A stretch of 24,419 nt of DNA. Origin: a virus. Position numbers and translations under genes: made by a program. The stretch covers positions 1 through 24,419 of the IMG/VR virus record IMGVR_UViG_3300037502_000177; one strand, given 5' to 3'. The notes beneath the pieces were generated by a model. That model ran no database searches and was not told the origin of the DNA. It saw only the letters and a list, made by a program, of their open reading frames with translations. Below, in pieces: positions 15,894 through 21,914 of the stretch (within the stretch, counting starts at the first letter, position 1; every line of letters starts with the position of its first letter).

Positions 15894-16439
15894 ATGGCTG
15901 GATTAGGCCGCAAAGTTTTTACCGCCGGTGAGGTGCTCACTGCCGCAAATGTTCAGGATTACCTGCAAGACCAGGCGGTGATGGTCTTTGCTAGTAGCGC
16001 GGCTCGATCCTCTGCGATTGGAACCGCTACCGAAGGTATGGTTACCTACCTCTCGGATACGAATGAGATTCAGGTAGCGACCGCAACTAATACTTGGGCT
16101 ACTGTATTTCCTGTTTCCCTGCCAACAACTGCTGTCAACTCAATCACCGCTGCGTACACCGCTGTCGCAGGGGATGAAAACGACACTATCTATGTTTCTG
16201 GAACTGCCGCTGTAACTGTCACAATCCCTGATGTTCTTTCTGTCGGTGGTCGAATTGACATTTGGAGAAACGCTGGCGGCACTGTAACCATAGCTGCTGG
16301 TAGCGGTGTGAGTGACTGGGCTGGGGCCGGGACCGCCGGGACCGCAGTCCAATTTAAGATTGACCAAACTTACAACGCTGCAACTGTTCAAAAAGTTGCT
16401 GCTAACACTTATCGAGTAGTTGGAAAGATAACTGCATAA
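15894..16439 (+). CDS. Minor tail / fibre adaptor protein, probably chimeric
   Basis: The 181-aa product starts after AAAGGAG. The first ~75 residues (L-G-R-K-V-F-T-A-G-E-V-L-T-A-A-N-V-Q-D-Y, then a V-F-A-S-S-A-A-R segment) are a recurrent N-terminal motif of actinophage tail-tip proteins that anchor receptor-binding parts. From about residue 79 (near 16130) it becomes a beta-rich repeat-like domain (V-T-V-T-I-P-D-V-L-S and G-T-V-T-I-A-A-G-S-G). Leucine use shifts there from CTA toward CTT and CTG. The change coincides with the start of the AT-rich fibre block, so a recombination joint inside this gene is likely. It overlaps the next gene by TAATG. Confidence 0.72.
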   Translation: MAGLGRKVFTAGEVLTAANVQDYLQDQAVMVFASSAARSSAIGTATEGMVTYLSDTNEIQVATATNTWATVFPVSLPTTAVNSITAAYTAVAGDENDTIYVSGTAAVTVTIPDVLSVGGRIDIWRNAGGTVTIAAGSGVSDWAGAGTAGTAVQFKIDQTYNAATVQKVAANTYRVVGKITA

Positions 16440-16999
16440 TGCCTATTCCTTTAGGAATTATTGCTGTTGCAGGAGCAGGTGCAGCAGGTGGTGGTGGTTC
16501 TTTTGACCTGCTTGAAACTGTAACGATAGGCACTACAACTGCAAGCGTGACATTTAGCGGTCTTGGAAGCTATACAAATTACAAGCATTTACAAATCAGA
16601 GCTGCCGTTCGTATAAACGCTGGGGTTGTTCAAACTGCTGGGCCAGTTGTTCAGTTGAATAGCGATACTGGCTCAAACTACGCTAGACACAATTTATCTG
16701 GAGATGGTTCTTCGGTTGTTAGTACTGCCCAAACAGGAACAAGTGGTTTTTATGGACTTATTTCAGCTGGAGCAAACGCAGGAGCTAACATTTTCGGAGT
16801 TGCGGTGATTGACATTCTTGATTTCTCATCAAGTAATAAGAACACCACTTTGCGTTCTCTAACTGGGGTTGCGGCAAGCGAAAGCAGAATTGCGTTACGC
16901 TCAGCTTTATGGAACAACACCGCCGCTGTTACAAGTATTACTTTTGCCGATGCTGACATTTTAGCCGGCAGCCGTTTCTCCTTGTATGGTTACAAGTAG
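16439..16999 (+). CDS. Tail fibre-type protein, tandem paralogue 1
   Basis: The 186-aa product shares a domain with the next two genes. Recurrent parts are a leading hydrophobic strand set, T-A-S-V-T-F-S, then N-S-D-T-G-S-N-Y (about 74-81), then D-I-L-D-F-S-S-S-N-K (about 124-133), then W-N-N-T-A-A-V-T-S-I-T-F, and an end L-A-G-S-R-F-S-L-Y-G. It begins with a Gly/Ala-rich strip of about 25 residues (A-G-A-G-A-A-G-G-G-G) which may be a flexible linker. The start overlaps the upstream stop. Probable role: receptor-binding or virion surface protein at the tail tip, inferred from context. Confidence 0.7.
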   Translation: MPIPLGIIAVAGAGAAGGGGSFDLLETVTIGTTTASVTFSGLGSYTNYKHLQIRAAVRINAGVVQTAGPVVQLNSDTGSNYARHNLSGDGSSVVSTAQTGTSGFYGLISAGANAGANIFGVAVIDILDFSSSNKNTTLRSLTGVAASESRIALRSALWNNTAAVTSITFADADILAGSRFSLYGYK

Positions 17000-17017
17000 G
17001 CAGGGAAAGGAAAAAAG

Positions 17018-17521
17018 ATGCCCACATCCACCTACGATCTGATAGCTTCTAATGTTCTAGGCTCTAGTGCTGCAAGCGTAACTTTTTCTTCTATCCCTGC
17101 GACCTATCGGGATTTGATACTCGTTATTGACGCTTCTTCTGCCGACCCAACAGCGATGCAAACTAGATTCAATTCTGATAGCGGAGCTAATTATGGTTAT
17201 GTAAGAGCGACTGTTGACGGTGCTGGCAGTATTACGAGTGCTGCCGCTTTTGGGGCAACAAGTTTAGTAAATCCGAGCTTCTCTCCAATTTACGAAAATG
17301 CAACAGTTCACATTATCCAAGTAATGGACTATTCAGCAACCGATAAACACAAAACAGTATTGTCTAGGTATAACTATGGAACTGGCGGAGTTTACAATGG
17401 AGTCGCTATGACGGCTGATAGGTGGGCAAATACAGCCGCTATAAATACAATTAGCGTTGGTGTAAATTCTTCAAACTTTGCTAGTGGGAGTTCGTTTTAC
17501 CTATTCGGAATAGTGAGCTAA
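17018..17521 (+). CDS. Tail fibre-type protein, tandem paralogue 2
   Basis: The 167-aa product has the same scheme as its neighbours: S-A-A-S-V-T-F-S-S-I-P, then F-N-S-D-S-G-A-N-Y-G-Y, then I-Q-V-M-D-Y-S-A-T-D-K-H-K-T (near 105-118), W-A-N-T-A-A-I-N-T-I, and the end G-S-S-F-Y-L-F-G. AGGGAAAGGAAAA gives a strong ribosome site. AT-rich third positions and few CTA codons mark it as different from the tape-measure region. It probably encodes a variable tail-tip protein. Function otherwise unknown. Confidence 0.7.
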   Translation: MPTSTYDLIASNVLGSSAASVTFSSIPATYRDLILVIDASSADPTAMQTRFNSDSGANYGYVRATVDGAGSITSAAAFGATSLVNPSFSPIYENATVHIIQVMDYSATDKHKTVLSRYNYGTGGVYNGVAMTADRWANTAAINTISVGVNSSNFASGSSFYLFGIVS

Positions 17522-17523
17522 TT

Positions 17524-18003
17524 ATGGCTATGACACTTGTAAGCACAGTTGTTTTATCTACAACTGGTCAAATACTAATAACTAACATTCCTCAAACTGG
17601 CAAAGATTTATTGCTATTGGTTTCTGGCAGGGTAGATAATACAAACAAAGATGGGGCTTTGAGGTTCAACAATGATAGCGGCTCTAATTACACTCTAAGA
17701 ACCTTAGAAGGCTCTGGGTCTGCTGCTAGTAGTGCATCTGAAACAACCAGTTTTATTAGAATTCTCAACAGTCAATCGGGTTTTACGACTAATACTTTTA
17801 CAAATCAAGCAATTTATGTTGCTAATTACACAAGCACTACCAATAAATCTATAAGCGTGGATGAAGTAACTGAAAACAATGCAACTCAATCTTTCCAACG
17901 AATTTCTGCTGGCCTTTATACAACATCATCAGGTATTACACAACTTGAGATTTTTGCCAGCACCATAGCCAACAGCTCCGCAAGCCTCTACATCATCTCT
18001 TAG
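17524..18003 (+). CDS. Tail fibre-type protein, tandem paralogue 3
   Basis: The 159-aa product is the most AT-rich of the three; 17521-17580 holds only 19 G or C in 60. It keeps the F-N-N-D-S-G-S-N-Y motif (about 48-56) and a later Y-T-S-T-T-N-K-S segment matching D-Y-S-A-T-D-K in paralogue 2. It lacks the conserved W-x-N-T-A-A motif and has divergent C-terminal strands (I-A-N-S-S-A-S-L-Y-I-I). It follows paralogue 2 by 2 nt and may be a decaying or further diverging copy. Role as for the other two: probable receptor-binding surface. Confidence 0.65.
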   Translation: MAMTLVSTVVLSTTGQILITNIPQTGKDLLLLVSGRVDNTNKDGALRFNNDSGSNYTLRTLEGSGSAASSASETTSFIRILNSQSGFTTNTFTNQAIYVANYTSTTNKSISVDEVTENNATQSFQRISAGLYTTSSGITQLEIFASTIANSSASLYIIS

Positions 18004-18004
18004 A

Positions 18005-18017
18005 TAGGATAGAAACT
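18005..18017 (+). promoter_or_regulatory. Candidate leaderless -10 box (TAGGAT) before 18018
   Basis: TAGGAT (18005-18010) fits TANNNT and stands 7 nt before ATG 18018, with no Shine-Dalgarno in between (AGAAACT). Transcription would start at or next to the A of the start codon. Confidence 0.45.
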
Positions 18018-18263
18018 ATGTCAGATACCCCAGTAAAAATCGTGATTGACCTCTCAAAGCCAGAGGGCGAGCGTGAGCAGATTATCCCTCTAACCGAGGA
18101 TGAGATCGCCGAGCGTGAAGCTCTAGCAATTCAGGCCGCTCAGGAACAGGCCGAGCGTGAGGCTGCCGAACAGGCAAGGCAAGAACTAAAAGCCTCTGCT
18201 AAGGCAAAGCTAATCGCCGGGCAACCTTTGACCGCCGAAGAAGCAGACACTCTCGTTATCTAA
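18018..18263 (+). CDS. 81-aa acidic coiled-coil protein
   Basis: The product is small and very charged: residues 22-60 are almost all Glu, Ala, Gln and Arg, predicting one long helix or coiled coil. It ends in P-L-T-A-E-E-A-D-T-L-V-I, a conserved-looking tail. Short proteins with this charged pattern and ending are common beside phage tail-fibre genes and may be virion accessory or fibre-assembly helpers; this is inference. It probably has a leaderless start and is the first gene of the lysis region, or last of the tail module. Confidence 0.65.
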   Translation: MSDTPVKIVIDLSKPEGEREQIIPLTEDEIAEREALAIQAAQEQAEREAAEQARQELKASAKAKLIAGQPLTAEEADTLVI

Positions 18264-18269
18264 CCCTGC

Positions 18270-18283
18270 GATAAACTTTCACT
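18270..18283 (+). promoter_or_regulatory. Candidate leaderless -10 box (TAAACT) before 18284
   Basis: TAAACT (18272-18277) is followed by exactly 6 nt (TTCACT) and then ATG 18284. No Shine-Dalgarno is present in the 20-nt intergenic region. The same arrangement recurs at 5286, 19607 (minus) and 19633. Confidence 0.5.
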
Positions 18284-18529
18284 ATGGCAGACGAAACAAC
18301 AGGCTCAGTTAGAGTCACGCAAGCTCAAATCTACGAGAAGCTCCTAGAGATAAACTCCGTCCAAATTCAGATGGTTGCGGAGCTAAAGGGGCTAAAGGAA
18401 ATCCCTAACCGGATGAACAAAGTCGAGCAGTCTATTGCTCGTTTTGAGTGGATTGAGAAGTTGGCTTTTGTCGCTATCGGCGCAGGGCTTTCGGGCTTCG
18501 TTGCCGCACTATGGGCGCTAATCCGATGA
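18284..18529 (+). CDS. XhlA-like membrane-anchored coiled coil (lysis)
   Basis: The 81-aa product has an amphipathic coiled coil (about 13-50: I-Y-E-K-L-L-E-I-N-S-V-Q, then M-N-K-V-E-Q-S-I-A) followed by one C-terminal membrane helix (about 58-80: L-A-F-V-A-I-G-A-G-L-S-G-F-V-A-A-L-W-A-L-I). That is the layout of XhlA/hemolysin-type phage lysis accessory proteins. These sit beside endolysin and holin genes, and the endolysin follows with a 4-nt ATGA overlap. It may act as an antiholin or co-holin; this cannot be decided from sequence. Confidence 0.75.
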   Translation: MADETTGSVRVTQAQIYEKLLEINSVQIQMVAELKGLKEIPNRMNKVEQSIARFEWIEKLAFVAIGAGLSGFVAALWALIR

Positions 18530-18963
18530 GACACCCTTTCCCTAAGAAGACTATTACTTCGCGCTTCGGAACTACGGATCGCCGGATTACCGCGCACCGC
18601 GGCCTCGACTATGCGCCTAAAGAGGGAACTAAGATTCCTGCGGTCGCGGATGGAACTATTCAGTCGGTAAAGTTTTCCCGGATTTTAGGTTGGGTTCTAG
18701 TTCAGTCTGCCTGGGATGTAATCAAGGGAAGAACTGTTTTTATCGGTTACTGCCACCTTCAGGAAAAGCCGACTCTAAAAGTCGGAGACAGGGTAAAAGA
18801 GGGGCAAGCTATCGGCAAAGTCGGAAATACCGGCTCAGCATCTCGCGGGGCGCACCTTCACCTAACTATTGGCCCAAAAGTAAATTCGGTCTTTATCGGA
18901 GTAGTCTTCGATCCTGAGAAGTTTATTGACGAACAGATTGCTTATGCCAAGCTGGAAGCATAG
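18526..18963 (+). CDS. M23 peptidase endolysin
   Basis: The ~145-aa product is a single LytM/M23 zinc endopeptidase domain. Zinc ligands are His and Asp of H-R-G-L-D-Y (about 24-29) and the last His of H-L-H in G-A-H-L-H-L-T-I-G (about 110-118). The typical G-T-x-I-x-A-V-A-D-G-T motif (about 33-43), S-R-F-G near the start and G-N-T-G-S-A-S just before H-L-H all fit. I chose ATG 18526 (ATGA overlap) over ATG 18511, five codons upstream. The protein has no signal peptide and so needs a holin. Cleavage target would be stem-peptide or cross-bridge bonds in peptidoglycan. It lacks a separate wall-binding domain. Confidence 0.9.
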   Translation: MRHPFPKKTITSRFGTTDRRITAHRGLDYAPKEGTKIPAVADGTIQSVKFSRILGWVLVQSAWDVIKGRTVFIGYCHLQEKPTLKVGDRVKEGQAIGKVGNTGSASRGAHLHLTIGPKVNSVFIGVVFDPEKFIDEQIAYAKLEA

Positions 18964-19162
18964 AAGAAGGCTAATTTACTTGTCTTTCTTCCTTGCCTCC
19001 TTGATGATTATGTTCGGGGCGGCAACCTTTGCCTCCGATTCTTCGGTCTCGCGGGAGCTAATAATCGGCGGGGTGGCTCTTATATCTATCATCCTTACCG
19101 CTTATACTGCTTTTGCTACTTATGAAGATGTAAAGAGAAAGGATAGAGATGAAGTTCTTTAG
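18944..19162 (+). CDS. Two-TM membrane protein, holin candidate or accessory
   Basis: I prefer ATG 18944 (72 aa: M-P-S-W-K-H-R-R-R); an in-frame ATG at 18926 would extend it by six residues and deepen the overlap with the endolysin. It has a basic N-terminus, a first membrane helix (L-I-Y-L-S-F-F-L-A-S-L-M-I-M-F-G), a short loop (S-D-S-S-V-S-R-E), a second helix (L-I-I-G-G-V-A-L-I-S-I-I-L-T-A-Y), and a charged tail. Two TM segments with a basic start is a holin-like layout. The following gene has an r1t-type holin pattern, so this one could be a second holin or antiholin. Confidence 0.65.
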   Translation: MPSWKHRRRLIYLSFFLASLMIMFGAATFASDSSVSRELIIGGVALISIILTAYTAFATYEDVKRKDRDEVL

Positions 19163-19343
19163 TTACGCGTTTTGGTCTTATGCCGGAGAGAGGGCGATAA
19201 AGACCATCGCTCAGGCCGCGATTGCTTTTCTAGGTTCTGGCTCGATTGGGCTATTTACCGCAGACTGGGCAGGCTTGCTATCGGTATCGCTAGGAGCAGG
19301 CCTTCTAAGCGTATTGACCTCGATCGTAAATCACAAAGAGTAA
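19149..19343 (+). CDS. r1t-like holin
   Basis: The 64-aa product carries the pattern of the r1t holin family: W-S-Y-A-G-E-R-A-I-K-T-I-A-Q-A-A-I-A (about 9-26) and D-W-A-G-L-L-S-V-S-L-G-A-G-L-L-S-V-L-T-S (about 39-58). Two short membrane helices and a charged end are visible. It overlaps the upstream ORF by 14 nt. The holin permeabilises the cytoplasmic membrane so that the M23 endolysin can reach the wall. The stop at 19341-19343 abuts the WhiB gene on the other strand with no gap and no terminator visible. Confidence 0.88.
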   Translation: MKFFSYAFWSYAGERAIKTIAQAAIAFLGSGSIGLFTADWAGLLSVSLGAGLLSVLTSIVNHKE

Positions 19344-19595
19344 CTAGCGCTCGTGAGGGAGAGTAGCAGCCCAGACTCCGTATCGCTGGCCTGACTCGAC
19401 CGCATACCGAAAACACTCTGCCTTTATAGGACAGTCGTTACAGAGCCTTTTAGCTATAAGAGTCGCTAGTTGCCGCTTCATTGGATCCGGGATATCTTCC
19501 GGGTAGAAAAGCTCCGGAAAGTCTTCGCAGGCTACCCCGCCGTTAGCGTGAATAGCCTTTAGAAGCCGGTAGTGCTTCTCGTCAAAATGGCCCAT
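19344..19595 (-). CDS. WhiB-family iron-sulfur regulator
   Basis: The 83-aa product is the only clear minus-strand gene. Four cysteines fit the WhiB iron-sulfur motif: C23, C52, C55 and C61 (C-x28-C-N-D-C-P-x4-C). The G-V-W (73-75) turn follows, though the second Gly of G-V-W-G-G is Ala-Ala here. A Glu-Arg end replaces the long basic tail of some family members. WhiB proteins occur in Actinobacteria and their phages, and act as redox/NO-responsive transcription factors, often by binding the primary sigma factor. Its start is 6 nt behind a TAGACT box, with the YqaJ gene divergent, so it may regulate its own and the recombination promoter. Confidence 0.92.
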   Translation of the reverse strand: MGHFDEKHYRLLKAIHANGGVACEDFPELFYPEDIPDPMKRQLATLIAKRLCNDCPIKAECFRYAVESGQRYGVWAATLPHER

Positions 19596-19644
19596 CCGAG
19601 GAGTCTACAAAATAAATGTCCGACCCCTATGGAAAACTCCTACT
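19596..19644. promoter_or_regulatory. Divergent WhiB/exonuclease promoter region
   Basis: 49 bp separate the two divergent ATGs. On the minus strand TAGACT (19602-19607) stands exactly 6 nt from the WhiB ATG. On the plus strand AAAACT (19633-19638) stands 6 nt before ATG 19645. Neither side has a Shine-Dalgarno, so both genes look leaderless. GTCCGACCCCT lies at 19618-19628 between the two boxes and recurs at 23952-23962. Confidence 0.6.
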
Positions 19645-20538
19645 ATGTTCGAAATTTACGCACCCGAAAAGATAGGCAACGCAACCCTCCTCGGAGTCTT
19701 CAAGGCCGGTTCTGAAGACTGGCACAAGGCTAGAGAAAACTCCATTGGTGGAAGTGAAATCTCCACGATAGTTGGCCTAAACCCTTTTGAGAGTCCATAC
19801 ACTCTCTGGGCTAAGAAGACGGGAAAAATTCCCGGAGATATCGAAGAAAACTGGGCTATCCGGTTCGGGAAGGCCTTCGAAGAACCGATTCTAAAGCTCT
19901 GGGCTGAGGAACACCCCGAATACGAGGTCTTTACTACCGGAACTTATCAAGACGGCCTGCTGCCTTTTAGACACGCTAACCCCGATGCTCTTGCTAGACA
20001 CCGCGAGTCCGGGGAGTGGGTAGTTATCGAAGTAAAGACCGGAAGACAAACTTGGGAATCTTTGCCTATGGGTTATTACGCGCAGGTTCAGCACTACCTA
20101 GACATTTTAGGTTTAGAGAAAGCCTTCTTAGTCGCGGTGGCCGGAATGAGCTGGTATGACATTGAGATTAGTCGCGATGAGTTCGATATCGAAGTTCAAA
20201 GGCAGAAGGCGGTCGAGTTTATGGCCTGTATCTTTTCTGACCAAAAGCCGGAATGGGATGGTTCTGAATCGACTTATGAAACTGTTCGCTATCAGCACCC
20301 GGAGATCGAGGAAAGGGAAGTAGAGATTGACTCTTTATTCCTTCTCGCAAATGCTCAGGAAGCTTACGATAAGGCGGCAGAGGAGCTTCGATACTACAAG
20401 TCTCAGACCCTCGATGCGATGGGCAAAGCTAAACACGCTTACTTAGAGGTCGATGGACAAAAAATAAGAATCGCCTCTAGGCAGGCAAAGAAAGATGGAT
20501 TACCTTACCTAATAGTACACAAGAGAAAAGGAAAATAA
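19645..20538 (+). CDS. YqaJ/lambda-exo type exonuclease
   Basis: The 297-aa product belongs to the PD-(D/E)xK recombination nucleases. It shows G-G-S-E-I-S-T-I-V-G-L-N-P-F (35-48), G-K-A-F-E-E-P-I (75-82), N-P-D (112-114, catalytic Asp), I-E-V-K (128-131, catalytic Glu and Lys) and Y-Y-A-Q-V-Q-H-Y (144-151). It would make 3' overhangs by 5'-3' resection, paired with the annealing protein encoded next. No Shine-Dalgarno: its ATG is 6 nt behind the AAAACT box. It opens the replication and recombination arm and is divergent from WhiB. Confidence 0.9.
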   Translation: MFEIYAPEKIGNATLLGVFKAGSEDWHKARENSIGGSEISTIVGLNPFESPYTLWAKKTGKIPGDIEENWAIRFGKAFEEPILKLWAEEHPEYEVFTTGTYQDGLLPFRHANPDALARHRESGEWVVIEVKTGRQTWESLPMGYYAQVQHYLDILGLEKAFLVAVAGMSWYDIEISRDEFDIEVQRQKAVEFMACIFSDQKPEWDGSESTYETVRYQHPEIEEREVEIDSLFLLANAQEAYDKAAEELRYYKSQTLDAMGKAKHAYLEVDGQKIRIASRQAKKDGLPYLIVHKRKGK

Positions 20539-21105
20539 ATGTCTCGCTTCAATCTAGAAAATTACGCCACTGTTGCCGAAAGACTGGCTAAGTTTCACAA
20601 AGACTATCCGGATGGTCGAATTGTCTCGACTCTAATCGGATCTAACGATATGGGTAACGGAAAAACCCAATGGGTAGTAAAAACCGAAATCTATCTAACT
20701 GCCGGAGACCAGGCTAACGGCCTAGTAAAGGGAACTGGGTTCGCCGCAGAGATTGACGGAAGCGGAGGCGCTAATAATACGGCGGCGCTACCTAATGCCG
20801 AAACTTCGAGTCTTGGCCGCGCTTTGATGGCTATCGGTTACGCGATGAATAAAGACCCGAAGACTCTTGCCTCTCGCGAGGAGATGGAGAAAGTAACTCG
20901 CGAGGATTGGCTCGATAAAGCTGCTACGCTGGAAACTATCGAGCAGCTAAGAGATTTATACACTCTGGCGAAATCGAGTAATGCCCACCCGGAGGTATTA
21001 GAGAGACTGAAGGCCTATGCTGACCGATTTACACAAGGCGAAGCTACACGAGCTTCAGGAGGCCTATCTAATAGCCCGATTCAGGGGAAAAGAAAAGGAA
21101 GCTGA
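20539..21105 (+). CDS. Single-strand annealing recombinase candidate (Erf/Rad52-like)
   Basis: The 188-aa product stands immediately behind the exonuclease, the usual place of the annealing partner. It carries N-A-E-T-S-S-L-G-R-A-L-M-A-I-G-Y (86-101), a motif common to Erf/Sak-type single-strand annealing proteins. A strand-rich N-terminal half precedes it (W-V-V-K-T-E-I-Y-L and T-G-F-A-A-E-I). It has a charged helical end and a Gly/Ser/Lys-rich C-terminus. AAAGGAAAATAA precedes its ATG. The recombinase pair would repair or circularise phage DNA. Exact family (Erf, Sak or other) needs a profile search. Confidence 0.72.
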   Translation: MSRFNLENYATVAERLAKFHKDYPDGRIVSTLIGSNDMGNGKTQWVVKTEIYLTAGDQANGLVKGTGFAAEIDGSGGANNTAALPNAETSSLGRALMAIGYAMNKDPKTLASREEMEKVTREDWLDKAATLETIEQLRDLYTLAKSSNAHPEVLERLKAYADRFTQGEATRASGGLSNSPIQGKRKGS

Positions 21106-21199
21106 GTTCTGGAATAAGGAACTTACAGATTTATTATTAGGGGTTTTAGGTGATTCAGGAGATCCAGAAACAACTAGCGGAGCTGATTCAGGAGAATAG
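21017..21199 (+). CDS. 60-aa helical protein nested between recombination genes
   Basis: The gene starts inside the annealing gene (89-nt overlap, other frame) and overlaps the next gene by 50 nt. GAAGG precedes its ATG. Residues 1-45 are an amphipathic helix (L-H-K-A-K-L-H-E-L-Q-E-A-Y-L-I-A-R-F-R-G, then W-N-K-E-L-T-D-L-L-L-G) and the rest is acidic and flexible. It fills the 44-nt gap between the neighbours. This, with codons such as CTA, TTA and GAG in frame, suggests it is real. Function unknown; a small partner of the recombinase is conceivable. Confidence 0.55.
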   Translation: MLTDLHKAKLHELQEAYLIARFRGKEKEAEFWNKELTDLLLGVLGDSGDPETTSGADSGE

Positions 21200-21473
21200 T
21201 CGCGGCTCTAACGCACTATTCGAAGCAGAAAAGGCTCTTGCTGAAGCGGAATACGCTCTAGACCTAGCGGAGCAGAAGGCTTACATAAAAGCCTCCGGAA
21301 CTGTCCGGGATAGAGAAGCGATTGCTAAGTTAGAATCGGCAGACCTGCGATTAGCGCGAGACCTCCGGAAGGCCGAATTAGGCCGTATCCGGCAAAAGAT
21401 AAAGTCGATTGAGACGGCTTCTATGGTCTTAGCTACGCAGGCAAAACTTATAGGGCAGGAATCTAGGCTCTAA
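21150..21473 (+). CDS. 107-aa charged coiled-coil protein of the recombination module
   Basis: GTG 21150 is the only usable start, 50 nt inside the previous gene. The product is helical almost throughout, with heptad-like Ala/Glu/Leu repeats: L-F-E-A-E-K-A-L-A-E-A-E-Y-A-L and later A-I-A-K-L-E-S-A-D-L-R-L-A-R-D-L. A short turn K-A-S-G-T-V-R-D-R-E interrupts the helix. Similar small coiled-coil proteins recur beside phage recombination genes, but I cannot name a family. The stop lies 1 nt before the TTAGA array. Confidence 0.65.
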   Translation: MIQEIQKQLAELIQENSRGSNALFEAEKALAEAEYALDLAEQKAYIKASGTVRDREAIAKLESADLRLARDLRKAELGRIRQKIKSIETASMVLATQAKLIGQESRL

Positions 21474-21561
21474 TTAGCCCTAGAAGGCGATTAGAAGCCT
21501 TTAGAGACCTTTAGGGTATCTCTACCTGCCTTAGAGGGCTTAGAGGCTTAGAAAGGCGATT
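21474..21561 (+). repeat. TTAGA-type direct repeat array (candidate iteron/operator/origin)
   Basis: In this 88-nt gap, TTAG(A/G) words begin at 21491, 21501, 21511, 21531, 21540 and 21548; further TAG words are at 21475 and 21481. The first three are exactly 10 nt apart and the fourth two steps on, so they lie on one face of the helix. An additional word, AAGGCGATTA, occurs at 21483 and 21553. The gap precedes the HNH and replication-initiator genes. No terminator hairpin or clear -10 box is seen. Confidence 0.5.
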
Positions 21562-21906
21562 ATGGCGGTTTCAGACAGGGTAAGAAGGCAAGTAGAAAAG
21601 CGCGATCTAGCTTGCTGGCATTGCGGCTCTACGGAAGGCCTAGTTTTACACCATCGCCGGAATCGCGGAATGGGCGGATCGAAGCTAATCGACACCGCGC
21701 AGAACCTAATTCGAGTCTGCCAGGCCTATAACAGCCTTATGGAGTCCGACCCAGCAACCGCTTCCGAGGCGCGAGAGTTCGGGCACAAACTTCAATCCTG
21801 GAGAGATATTTCAGACCCTCTTTTCGATGTTCCAAATCTAATTTGGTATACATTGACGGAGGCAGGTGAGAAAGTAAGAACCGAAGCACCTAGCTATCTG
21901 ATTTAG
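21562..21906 (+). CDS. HNH endonuclease (small, phage type)
   Basis: The 114-aa product has the usual layout: C-W-H-C (18-21), L-H-H-R-R-N-R-G-M-G-G-S (29-40) with the catalytic His pair, N48, and V-C-Q-A-Y-N-S (52-58). C18 and C21 with C53 would help bind zinc, though the expected second Cys of C-x2-C at 53-56 is Tyr (Y56). The G-M-G-G-S-K loop is common in phage HNH proteins with packaging or nicking roles. Its placement among replication genes, right behind the TTAGA array, suggests an origin-nicking or repair role rather than packaging. Confidence 0.82.
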   Translation: MAVSDRVRRQVEKRDLACWHCGSTEGLVLHHRRNRGMGGSKLIDTAQNLIRVCQAYNSLMESDPATASEAREFGHKLQSWRDISDPLFDVPNLIWYTLTEAGEKVRTEAPSYLI

Positions 21907-21914
21907 GAGGGGTT

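Noticed and set aside
18511-18525. Upstream ATG for the endolysin
   Set aside because: It adds five residues not expected before S-R-F-G and deepens overlap; ATG 18526 gives the common ATGA coupling. Cannot be excluded.
19618-19638. Exact PafBC/RecA-NDp DNA-damage promoter
   Set aside because: Spacing fits but several positions of TTGTC(A/G)GTG do not and the -10 is AAAACT, so I report only a shared word and similar layout.
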